From M55B165 sp051744245 (GTDB lineage: Bacteria; Actinomycetota; Humimicrobiia; Humimicrobiales; Humimicrobiaceae): a DNA stretch of 7,350 bases. The position numbers and the translations under genes are program-made. The stretch covers positions 1 through 7,350 of the forward strand of contig JBNJCV010000077.1 of the NCBI GenBank assembly GCA_051744245.1, in the 5' to 3' direction. This document shows, one piece after another, positions 1-5,074 of this stretch (within the stretch, counting starts at the first letter, position 1; each line of letters opens with the position of its first letter). The notes below the pieces were generated by a model, which was not told the DNA's origin, did not search any database, and saw only the letters and a program-made list of their open reading frames with translations.

Positions 1-470
1 CCTATAATATTAAATTTAACGCTTTTAATCATAAATGCTGCACCAATGCTTACCCACCAGATATACCAGTAAGGGTTTATGAGGCTTACCACAGCTCCTT
101 TTAGCATGAAATTAAATGAATACTTCCGGTCAATATTTATCTTGTCTAGGGAGGGATTAAGGTTGAGCTTAATTTTCTTTTTAAACACTGAATAAATTAG
201 GTCTGCTCCCAAATACAGTAAAAACAATCCTCCTAGTATGCCAATGATTTTCATTACTAGCTGGTTATCCAGGTATTTAAGTATTCCCAAAAAAAAGCTG
301 ACTACCACCACTAGCTCCAGTATTGAATGGCCAAGGGATATAAAAAAAGAAGACCAGAAGCCTTTCTGGGCTACGCTTGATATGGTAAGGGTAAGCATGG
401 GTCCTGGAACTAGGGCACCAGAAAATCCTACTATCATGGCTCCTAGGAATATTTCTATGATTTCGACCAT
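1..470 (-). CDS. LysE-family amino-acid/metabolite exporter, C-terminus cut by window edge
   Basis: Reading leftward from an ATG at 470-468 there is an uninterrupted frame of 156 codons to the left edge. The protein begins MVEIIEIFLGAMIVGFSGAL and is strongly hydrophobic. Features typical of the LysE/RhtB translocator family (inner-membrane exporters of amino acids and related small molecules) are visible: the first membrane segment runs into a G-A-L-V-P-G-P-M motif at residues 18-25, then GHSILE near 48-53, a second and third hydrophobic segment (about 52-64 and 70-94), a basic lysine-rich cytoplasmic loop near 97-120, and an NPYWYIWW motif near 135-142. Family members are usually about 200-215 residues, so roughly 50 C-terminal residues are missing. 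The start overlaps the stop of the upstream hydrolase gene (TAATG), with no separate strong ribosome site, which suggests translational coupling. The exported substrate cannot be told from sequence. Confidence 0.88.
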   Translation of the reverse strand, partial: MVEIIEIFLGAMIVGFSGALVPGPMLTLTISSVAQKGFWSSFFISLGHSILELVVVVSFFLGILKYLDNQLVMKIIGILGGLFLLYLGADLIYSVFKKKIKLNLNPSLDKINIDRKYSFNFMLKGAVVSLINPYWYIWWVSIGAAFMIKSVKFNII

Positions 471-1135
471 TATCCAGGCACCACTTTGTTTTTAAGTTTT
501 TCTATGCCTTCTATCTCGCAGGTAACTTCATCGCCTGCTTTAAGCAAGCCCTTATTTTTTGCAAATAGACCCACTCCTGCCGGCGTGCCTGTTGCTATGA
601 GGTCTCCAGGCTTTAAAGTTATGGAAGTGGATATATAGGATATCAATTTTCTGATGCTAAAAATCATATCAGAGGTATTGGAATTTTGCCTTATTTTCCC
701 ATTTACATATGACCTGAGGTTTAGGTTCTGGGGATCTTTAATGCTTTCTTTTAATACAATTTCAGGGCCAACTGGACCAAAACTATCAAAGCTTTTGGCC
801 CTATACCATTGGGATTCATTTTTTTGTATGTCCCTGGCAGTTACATCATTTATAATGGTATAACCATAAATGAAATCCATAACTTCTTCCTGGGATATTT
901 TACTGGCTTCCTTACCCATTATAATGGCAAGCTCAACTTCATAGTCAAGCTCTTTTACTTCTTTGGGATATATTATATTTTGCCCATCCTTTATAATGCA
1001 ACTGTTTGCTTTAGAAAATAGCACAGGTTTATCAGGGAACCGTCCGTCCTGTTCATTTATATGTGATTTGTAGTTCATACCCACGCAAATTATTTTGCCA
1101 GGCAGGTAAGTTTTTATGTCTAGTTCTTTCAACAT
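470..1135 (-). CDS. Fumarylacetoacetate hydrolase (FAH) family protein, YcgM/acylpyruvase-like
   Basis: This is a 221-residue single-domain member of the FAH superfamily: metal-dependent enzymes that hydrolyse, decarboxylate or isomerise short 2-oxo acids such as acylpyruvates, fumarylpyruvate or oxaloacetate. Visible hallmarks are CVGMNYKSH (17-25), the metal-ligand pattern E66-x-E68 within LDYEVELAI, the third ligand D97 in NDVTARD (96-102), KSFDSFGPVGP (114-124), and the substrate-loop motif GDLIATGTPAGVG (177-189). Its length matches the short YcgM/FAHD1 type (about 220 residues) rather than two-domain HpaG or eukaryotic FAH. The ATG at 1135-1133 is preceded by AGGAG (1145-1141 on the minus strand) at a 5-nt spacing. 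It is the first gene of a two-gene unit with a LysE-type exporter, which may export a substrate-related compound. The exact substrate is unknown; family assignment is secure. Confidence 0.93.
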   Translation of the reverse strand: MLKELDIKTYLPGKIICVGMNYKSHINEQDGRFPDKPVLFSKANSCIIKDGQNIIYPKEVKELDYEVELAIIMGKEASKISQEEVMDFIYGYTIINDVTARDIQKNESQWYRAKSFDSFGPVGPEIVLKESIKDPQNLNLRSYVNGKIRQNSNTSDMIFSIRKLISYISTSITLKPGDLIATGTPAGVGLFAKNKGLLKAGDEVTCEIEGIEKLKNKVVPG

Positions 1136-1240
1136 TTATACTCCTATCTTTTAATTAGAAAAATATACCTTCATATTTTAAAATTAATCTTGTAATATTA
1201 AAATGCAAAAATTAGATTTTTCTAAAGGGAGTGCTTAAAT
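1136..1240. promoter_or_regulatory. Divergent intergenic region between the hydrolase and FmdB-like genes
   Basis: This 105-nt, very AT-rich spacer must hold promoters for two divergent units. Clear ribosome sites lie at its ends: AGGAG on the minus strand (1145-1141) for the hydrolase and GGGAG (1227-1231) for the TTG-started FmdB-like gene. A weak plus-strand promoter candidate is TTCATA (1170-1175) with TAATAT (1193-1198) at 17-nt spacing. On the minus strand only isolated AT-rich -10-like strings (TAAAAT, TATATT) were found, without a convincing -35. No DnaA-box (TTATCCACA) or strong palindrome was seen. Confidence 0.4.
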
Positions 1241-1432
1241 TTGAGGTTTGTGGACTACAAATGTAAGGATTGCGGTGAAATTACAGAGATAGTATTAAGG
1301 GGGCAGTCCGATAACATAATATGCGGAAAATGTAATAGTGATAATATGGTTAAAATATTTTCCCCAATAACATGTAAAGGGGCCAAGCAGGATTGTTCAG
1401 GCAATTGCTCCGGATGTTCTGGTTGCAGCTAA
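1241..1432 (+). CDS. FmdB-type zinc-ribbon protein with cysteine-rich tail
   Basis: A 63-residue protein whose first 40 residues match the FmdB/CxxC_CxxC_SSSS zinc-ribbon family: an aromatic N-terminus (RFVDYKC), a first knuckle C8-x2-C11 and a second knuckle C28-x2-C31, expected to bind one zinc ion. The family is often called a putative regulatory protein, but its biochemical role is not established. The start is TTG at 1241: a GGGAG ribosome site (1227-1231) lies 9 nt upstream, an in-frame TAA at 1223-1225 closes the frame, and no ATG or GTG occurs between. A GTG at codon 4 would sit farther from the site and remove part of the conserved N-terminus. The tail (residues 45-63) carries five more cysteines, C45, C52, C56, C59 and C62, spaced C-x3-C-x2-C-x2-C at the end. 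The gene sits 15 nt before recF in the same reading frame and is probably co-transcribed with it. Confidence 0.85.
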   Translation: MRFVDYKCKDCGEITEIVLRGQSDNIICGKCNSDNMVKIFSPITCKGAKQDCSGNCSGCSGCS

Positions 1433-1447
1433 TCATTATTTAATATA

Positions 1448-2578
1448 GTGTTTTTAAAACAAATAGAACTTAAAAATTTCAGAAATTACAGGAAAGTTAA
1501 GCTAAATTTTGAAAAGGGAACCATACTTGTAATTGGAGATAACGGCCAGGGCAAAACCAACTTATTAGAGTCAATCTACTACCTTTCAAGCGGAAAATCA
1601 CATAGAGCGGCAAGTCAACTGGAGCTTATAAATTGGAATAGCAGTTATTTTTTAATCAGGGCAAGGGCAGGAAATAATGAGGAAAGACTTGTAGAGGTGC
1701 AGCTAAGTGAGGATAGCAATTTAAAGATAAGGGTAGACAAGATTTACCAGAAAAGGAAATCAGATTTTACTAATATAATCCCTTCTGTAATATTTAACCC
1801 TGATGATCTCAGTCTTATCAAAAGAGGGCCTTCCAATAGGAGGGATTTTATGGATGAGATACTGGAGAAAACAGAAAGAGGCTATACGGGTTTGAGGGCT
1901 CAATACTTAAAAATTTTAAGTCAGAGAAACAGTCTGGTAAAGAGTATGGCAAAGAAGCCCAAAATAGGTGGTTCTACTTTTGAGGTATGGAATGAAAAAT
2001 TAGCAAAATATGGGACAGGGGTAATTAATGCCAGGCTAAAATTGCTGGAGTCCATAAATAGAAGGTTTACAGAACTTATGGGCCATTTTTTCAAAGCCAG
2101 CAGGGCAGGATTACAATATATACCCAGTTGGAACAGAAAACAACAAAAACCATTGGAAAAGAGATTAGAAATTCTTCCAACGTTTGAAAGAAACCTGGAG
2201 GCCAATATAAGCAGGGATCTTAATTTAAAGACCACTACAATAGGGCCCCACAGGGATGATTTATTTATCGAGCTGGGAGGAAGGGATATCAGGACTTTTG
2301 GCTCCCAAGGGCAGCAAAGGATAGCAGCGCTTTGCCTTAAGTTGTGTGAATTATTTCTGCTGAAAGAAAAGCTAGGCAAAGACCCCTTATTTTTACTTGA
2401 TGATGTGCTTTCAGAGTTGGACATGAAAAGAAAAAAATTACTTATAAGCCTTTTGGACAATAAATTCCAGACCTTTATAACCACTACAAACCTCAGTTAC
2501 ATTAAAGACCTTGACATAGATATAAGCAAGAGTTACAGGGTTGAAGGAGGAAATTTATTTGAAACCGGCAGCTTTTAG
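1448..2578 (+). CDS. recF: DNA replication/repair protein RecF
   Basis: A 376-residue SMC-like ABC-type ATPase that, with RecO and RecR, helps load RecA at gapped DNA and stalled forks; it acts on double-stranded DNA in the cytoplasm. Motifs in order: the N-terminal strand pattern IELKNFRNY (6-14), Walker A GDNGQGKT (30-37), GPHRDD (266-271), the ABC signature SQGQQR (286-291), and Walker B LFLLDD with the D-loop region VLSELD (314-325). Length is normal for RecF (about 350-380). The start is GTG at 1448, which gives an N-terminus aligning with other RecF proteins. No upstream alternative exists before the in-frame TAA of the preceding gene. There is no recognisable Shine-Dalgarno in the 15-nt gap, so translation may depend on ribosomes finishing the FmdB-like gene. 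Its usual neighbour dnaN is not upstream here; dciA and gyrB follow as in the actinobacterial order. Confidence 0.97.
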   Translation: MFLKQIELKNFRNYRKVKLNFEKGTILVIGDNGQGKTNLLESIYYLSSGKSHRAASQLELINWNSSYFLIRARAGNNEERLVEVQLSEDSNLKIRVDKIYQKRKSDFTNIIPSVIFNPDDLSLIKRGPSNRRDFMDEILEKTERGYTGLRAQYLKILSQRNSLVKSMAKKPKIGGSTFEVWNEKLAKYGTGVINARLKLLESINRRFTELMGHFFKASRAGLQYIPSWNRKQQKPLEKRLEILPTFERNLEANISRDLNLKTTTIGPHRDDLFIELGGRDIRTFGSQGQQRIAALCLKLCELFLLKEKLGKDPLFLLDDVLSELDMKRKKLLISLLDNKFQTFITTTNLSYIKDLDIDISKSYRVEGGNLFETGSF

Positions 2579-2612
2579 AAATTTAAATAGCTTCCTAATT
2601 ATGTTATTATAA

Positions 2613-2629
2613 TTTCAACTTCATTGAAA
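2613..2629. repeat. Short inverted repeat TTTCAA-N5-TTGAAA upstream of dciA
   Basis: A 6-bp perfect inverted repeat (TTTCAA at 2613-2618, TTGAAA at 2624-2629) with a 5-nt centre, lying in the recF-dciA gap. The right arm coincides with the candidate -35 element of the dciA promoter, so it could be an operator. A repeat this short can also arise by chance in AT-rich DNA. No U-tract follows, so it is not a terminator. Confidence 0.3.
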
Positions 2630-2651
2630 CTAAAATAAATTGTAGTAAACT
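2624..2651 (+). promoter_or_regulatory. Candidate sigma-70-type promoter for dciA
   Basis: TTGAAA (2624-2629, five of six matches to TTGACA) and TAAACT (2646-2651, four of six to TATAAT) are spaced 16 nt apart, placing a transcript start about 20 nt before the dciA ATG. A perfect TATAAT also occurs at 2608-2613 but has no convincing -35. Because the recF-dciA gap is 99 nt and lacks a terminator, dciA may be read both from this promoter and from recF. Confidence 0.35.
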
Positions 2652-2677
2652 GCCTTAGCCTGGGGAAATAACTTAAA

Positions 2678-2971
2678 ATGGATGAAATAGAAAAAATAGG
2701 GGACATATTGAGCAAGCTGGTAAAAGACCTTAATATGGACAAAAAAATAAAGGTCTTTAAGATTTTTAACCATTGGGAAGATATTGTAGGCCAGCAAATA
2801 GCTGAAAAATCAAAACCCGAGAAATTAAAGGATGGAGTCCTCTTTGTTTCAGTTGCTTCCTCCACCTGGTCAAATGAGCTTAATCTCATGTCTCAACAGC
2901 TGATTTCAAAGGTAAATTCTTTTGCGGGTTTAAAGGTTATTAAGGATATAAGGTTTAAAGCAAATATGTAG
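2678..2971 (+). CDS. dciA: DUF721/DciA-family protein, replicative helicase loader/partner
   Basis: A 97-residue protein of the DUF721 family, whose studied members (DciA) bind the replicative helicase DnaB and are needed for replication initiation in bacteria lacking DnaC or DnaI. The diagnostic KH-like core is visible: W33-x2-IVG (33-38), IA (41-42), KP (46-47), LKDGVLFVSVASSTW (50-64) and the following NEL. An N-terminal helical segment (1-28) precedes it. The ATG at 2678 is the first possible start, since an in-frame TAA lies at 2669-2671. The purine run GGGGAAA at 2662-2668 is a distant, weak ribosome site. The position between recF and gyrB is the characteristic place for this gene in Actinobacteria. 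At 97 residues it is short, matching the core-only forms. Family assignment is strong; the loader role is transferred from the family. Confidence 0.9.
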   Translation: MDEIEKIGDILSKLVKDLNMDKKIKVFKIFNHWEDIVGQQIAEKSKPEKLKDGVLFVSVASSTWSNELNLMSQQLISKVNSFAGLKVIKDIRFKANM

Positions 2972-3007
2972 CCTTTTCTTACTTTTTCTAAAATTTATTT
3001 CAAAATA

Positions 3008-3016
3008 TGTTATAAT
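3008..3016 (+). promoter_or_regulatory. Extended -10 promoter element upstream of gyrB
   Basis: TGTTATAAT is a perfect extended -10 (TG-n-TATAAT, with TATAAT at 3011-3016). No good -35 lies 16-18 nt upstream, which extended -10 promoters can tolerate. Transcription would start near 3022-3024, giving a 5' leader of about 130 nt before gyrB. This leader contains the inverted repeats and short ORF described separately. Confidence 0.55.
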
Positions 3017-3051
3017 AATATACAAAATTAAATAATACCCGGACAATAAAT

Positions 3052-3129
3052 ATGGTTACCTTAAGGGGTAATAAGTATTATGCGTACTTTAGAAAAAAAG
3101 GGGTACTTGTTACCCTTTATTTGTGTTAA
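3052..3129 (+). CDS. Possible leader peptide ORF (25 codons) in the gyrB leader
   Basis: An ATG at 3052 opens a 25-codon frame ending at TAA 3127-3129. The peptide starts MVTLRGNKYYAYF and ends VTLYLC. It spans the whole imperfect inverted repeat of the leader, and its stop lies inside the A7T7 palindrome 15 nt before the gyrB Shine-Dalgarno. This is the geometry expected for a translated leader that steers folding or couples to gyrB. Against it, the ribosome site is weak (only CCGGA at about 3039-3043, 8 nt upstream), there is no run of one regulatory amino acid, and 25 codons can stay open by chance. I recognise no family. Confidence 0.3.
   Translation: MVTLRGNKYYAYFRKKGVLVTLYLC
3055..3127 (+). 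promoter_or_regulatory. Structured gyrB leader: long stem-loop with competing hairpin, possible attenuator
   Basis: Positions 3062-3079 pair with 3102-3119 as a contiguous 18-bp stem: 14 Watson-Crick pairs plus G-U at 3065/3116, 3072/3109, 3078/3103 and 3079/3102. It closes a 22-nt apical part containing a run of seven A. The stem is followed by a U-rich stretch, positions 3120-3127 (six of eight U), resembling a weak intrinsic terminator. A competing hairpin pairs 3055-3061 with 3066-3072 (core TTACC/GGTAA, 7 bp with two G-U) and would take up the left arm of the long stem. Two smaller local hairpins (3073-3078/3084-3089 and 3098-3105/3111-3118) are also possible. Mutually exclusive folds are typical of attenuators and riboswitches, but I do not recognise a known riboswitch class. 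Confidence 0.45.
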
Positions 3130-3143
3130 AAAAATTTTTTTAA
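3126..3143. repeat. Perfect 18-bp palindrome TT-A7-T7-AA next to gyrB ribosome site
   Basis: Seven A followed directly by seven T, flanked by TT and AA, form an exact palindrome. Its last bases abut the Shine-Dalgarno of gyrB (3144-3149). An A-tract/T-tract of this kind bends DNA. In RNA it could pair with itself weakly or hold the ribosome site in an A/U-rich, open region. It could also supply a U-run to transcription stopping at the upstream stem. Confidence 0.6.
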
Positions 3144-3149
3144 GAGGTG
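3144..3149 (+). promoter_or_regulatory. gyrB Shine-Dalgarno, decides the TTG start
   Basis: GAGGTG (within AAGAGGTG, 3142-3149) is a strong match to the 3' end of 16S rRNA. It overlaps an in-frame GTG at 3147, so that GTG cannot be the start. It lies 6 nt before the TTG at 3156, the expected distance. Confidence 0.75.
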
Positions 3150-3155
3150 TTGTTT

Positions 3156-5060
3156 TTGGAAAAGTCAAATTATGATGCAAAAGATATTACAGTCCTTGAA
3201 GGACTTACTGCAGTAAGGAAAAGGCCAAGTATGTATATAGGGTCTACTGGCTCCAGAGGGCTGCACCACCTTATATACGAAGTTATAGATAATAGCATTG
3301 ATGAAGCAATGGCAGGCTATTGTGATAATGTTCTGGTGGTAATAGAGAAGGATAATTCTGTAACGGTTATAGATAATGGCAGAGGAATTCCGGTAAAAAA
3401 AGTTGCCAAATATAATATGACAGCTGTAGAGGTAGTTCTTACCAAATTACATGCCGGGGGAAAGTTTGGCGGCGAAGGCTATAAAGTTTCAGGTGGACTC
3501 CATGGTGTGGGTGTTTCTGTAGTTAATGCCCTTTCAGAAAAGCTGAATGTTGAGATAAGAAGAGATGGATATGTGTTTAGGCAGGAATATAGGAGAGGCA
3601 GACCATTAGATGAGCTTAAAAAAATAGAAAAGACAAAAAGCCATGGAACTGCCATTACTTTTTATCCGGATAGGAAAATTTTTGAAGAAGTGGATTACAA
3701 GTATGAAATTCTTGCCAGCAGGATGAGGGAAATGGCTTTTTTAAACAAAGGGCTAAAAATCACTTTGCTGGATAGGAGGCCAGAAGAAGAAAAAAAAGAA
3801 AGTTTTCAATATGAAGGCGGCATTGTAGATTTTGTTAAGTATCTTTGTGAAAAAAAAGACGTATTGCATAAAAAAATAATTTATATTGCGAATTCAGAGG
3901 AAGACCATGAAGTAGAAATAGCTATGCAGTATAGCGATGGATATAGTGAAAGTATTTTCTCTTTTGCTAATAATATAAATACCACTGAAGGCGGAGCCCA
4001 CTTGAGCGGGTTTAAGGGTGCACTAACCCGGACCATTAATGATTATGCACGGTCTAATAATATACTAAAGGAAAAGGATGCAAATTTTCTAGGCGAAGAT
4101 ATTCGCGAAGGCTTAACTGCAATTATTAGCGTGAAGTTAAAGGACCCCCAATTTGAGGGCCAGACCAAGACAAAGCTGGGAAATAGCGAGATTAAAGGAT
4201 TTGTGGAGTCTACAGTTAATGCTAGGCTGGCAGAATTTTTGGAGGAGAACCCTTCAATTGGAAAAACAATTGTAAAGAAGTGCGTGGAGGCAGCCAGAGC
4301 AAGAAGCGCTGCCAAGAAGGCAAGGGATTTAACCAGAAAGAAATCTTTGCTGGAAAATAGCTCTTTACCGGGAAAGCTTGCTGATTGCTCTGTAACCGAT
4401 CCCCAATTCTGCGAATTATTTTTAGTTGAGGGCGATTCTGCCGGGGGCAGTGCAAAACAGGCCCGAGATAGAAGATTTCAGGCAATTCTTCCGCTTAGGG
4501 GGAAAATATTAAATGTAGAGAAAGCAAGGCTTAATAAGATCCTAAACAGTGTAGAGATACAAGCTGTAATTACTGCCATGGGGACAGGCATAGATGAGGA
4601 ATTTGATATTAAGAATGCTAGATATAATAAATTGATAATAATGACCGATGCAGATGTTGACGGTGCTCATATAAGAACTCTTATACTGACATTTCTTTAT
4701 AGGTATATGCCAAAATTGGTGGAAGAAGGCTATGTTTATATAGCGCAGCCACCCCTTTACCAGGTTAAAAACAAAAAGGAAGTTTTTTATGCCTATACTG
4801 ACTCTGAGTTGAAAAAAATTAGGAAAAAACTTAAGGGGCAAAAATTAGGAGTGCAACAATACAAAGGCCTAGGGGAAATGGATCCTGAACAGCTCTGGGA
4901 GACTACCATGAATCCTGAAACCAGGACGCTGTTGAAAGTTGAAATTGAAGATGCTTTAATTGCCGATGATACTTTTTCAACTTTAATGGGCAGCAAAGTA
5001 GAACCCAGAAGGGAATTTATTCAAAAAAATGCAAAAGATGTATCTTTTATTGATGTCTAG
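3156..5060 (+). CDS. gyrB: DNA gyrase subunit B
   Basis: GyrB supplies the ATPase and TOPRIM halves of gyrase, which introduces negative supercoils as GyrA2GyrB2. With the TTG start the protein is 634 residues, the compact form without the large insert of enterobacterial GyrB. Motifs: catalytic E42 and N46 in YEVIDNSIDEA, DNGRGIP (73-79), the lid GGLHGVG (113-119), QTKTKLGN (336-343) with the transducer lysine K338, TOPRIM EGDSAGG (425-431) and the Mg-binding DADVDGAH (498-505). Most positions coincide with E. coli numbering, supporting TTG 3156 over GTG 3147, which lies within the Shine-Dalgarno and would add three residues. R448 replaces the E. coli K447 of the quinolone region, as in many Gram-positives. 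gyrA follows after 14 nt, so the two are an operon. The upstream leader suggests control at transcription or translation. ParE is unlikely given the linkage to a gyrase-type gyrA. Confidence 0.97.
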   Translation: MEKSNYDAKDITVLEGLTAVRKRPSMYIGSTGSRGLHHLIYEVIDNSIDEAMAGYCDNVLVVIEKDNSVTVIDNGRGIPVKKVAKYNMTAVEVVLTKLHAGGKFGGEGYKVSGGLHGVGVSVVNALSEKLNVEIRRDGYVFRQEYRRGRPLDELKKIEKTKSHGTAITFYPDRKIFEEVDYKYEILASRMREMAFLNKGLKITLLDRRPEEEKKESFQYEGGIVDFVKYLCEKKDVLHKKIIYIANSEEDHEVEIAMQYSDGYSESIFSFANNINTTEGGAHLSGFKGALTRTINDYARSNNILKEKDANFLGEDIREGLTAIISVKLKDPQFEGQTKTKLGNSEIKGFVESTVNARLAEFLEENPSIGKTIVKKCVEAARARSAAKKARDLTRKKSLLENSSLPGKLADCSVTDPQFCELFLVEGDSAGGSAKQARDRRFQAILPLRGKILNVEKARLNKILNSVEIQAVITAMGTGIDEEFDIKNARYNKLIIMTDADVDGAHIRTLILTFLYRYMPKLVEEGYVYIAQPPLYQVKNKKEVFYAYTDSELKKIRKKLKGQKLGVQQYKGLGEMDPEQLWETTMNPETRTLLKVEIEDALIADDTFSTLMGSKVEPRREFIQKNAKDVSFIDV

Positions 5061-5074
5061 AAGGCGGCAAGATT

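Noticed and set aside
238..495. 85-codon plus-strand open frame at the left end
   Set aside because: It overlaps the minus-strand LysE-type gene, which has clear family motifs and is coupled to the hydrolase.
1136..1240. Replication origin near the divergent spacer
   Set aside because: The gene neighbourhood is origin-like, but no DnaA boxes (TTATCCACA or close variants) or repeated iterons are visible in this or the other spacers.
1921..2484. 187-codon open frame on the minus strand inside recF
   Set aside because: It lies opposite a complete RecF with all motifs. Its translation is Ser/Phe/Leu-rich with no recognisable domain, typical of an antisense shadow in AT-rich DNA.
2599..2889. 96-codon minus-strand open frame across the recF-dciA gap
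   Set aside because: It covers the DciA core in antisense, has no ribosome site or recognisable domain, and is best explained as a shadow.
2972..3000. Terminator after dciA
   Set aside because: The sequence after the stop is pyrimidine- and T-rich but has no preceding GC-containing stem, so an intrinsic terminator cannot be supported.
3055..3119. Leader repeats as a mobile-element end or CRISPR-like repeat
   Set aside because: The repeats occur only here, have no transposase or target duplication, and their arrangement fits RNA hairpins better than an insertion.
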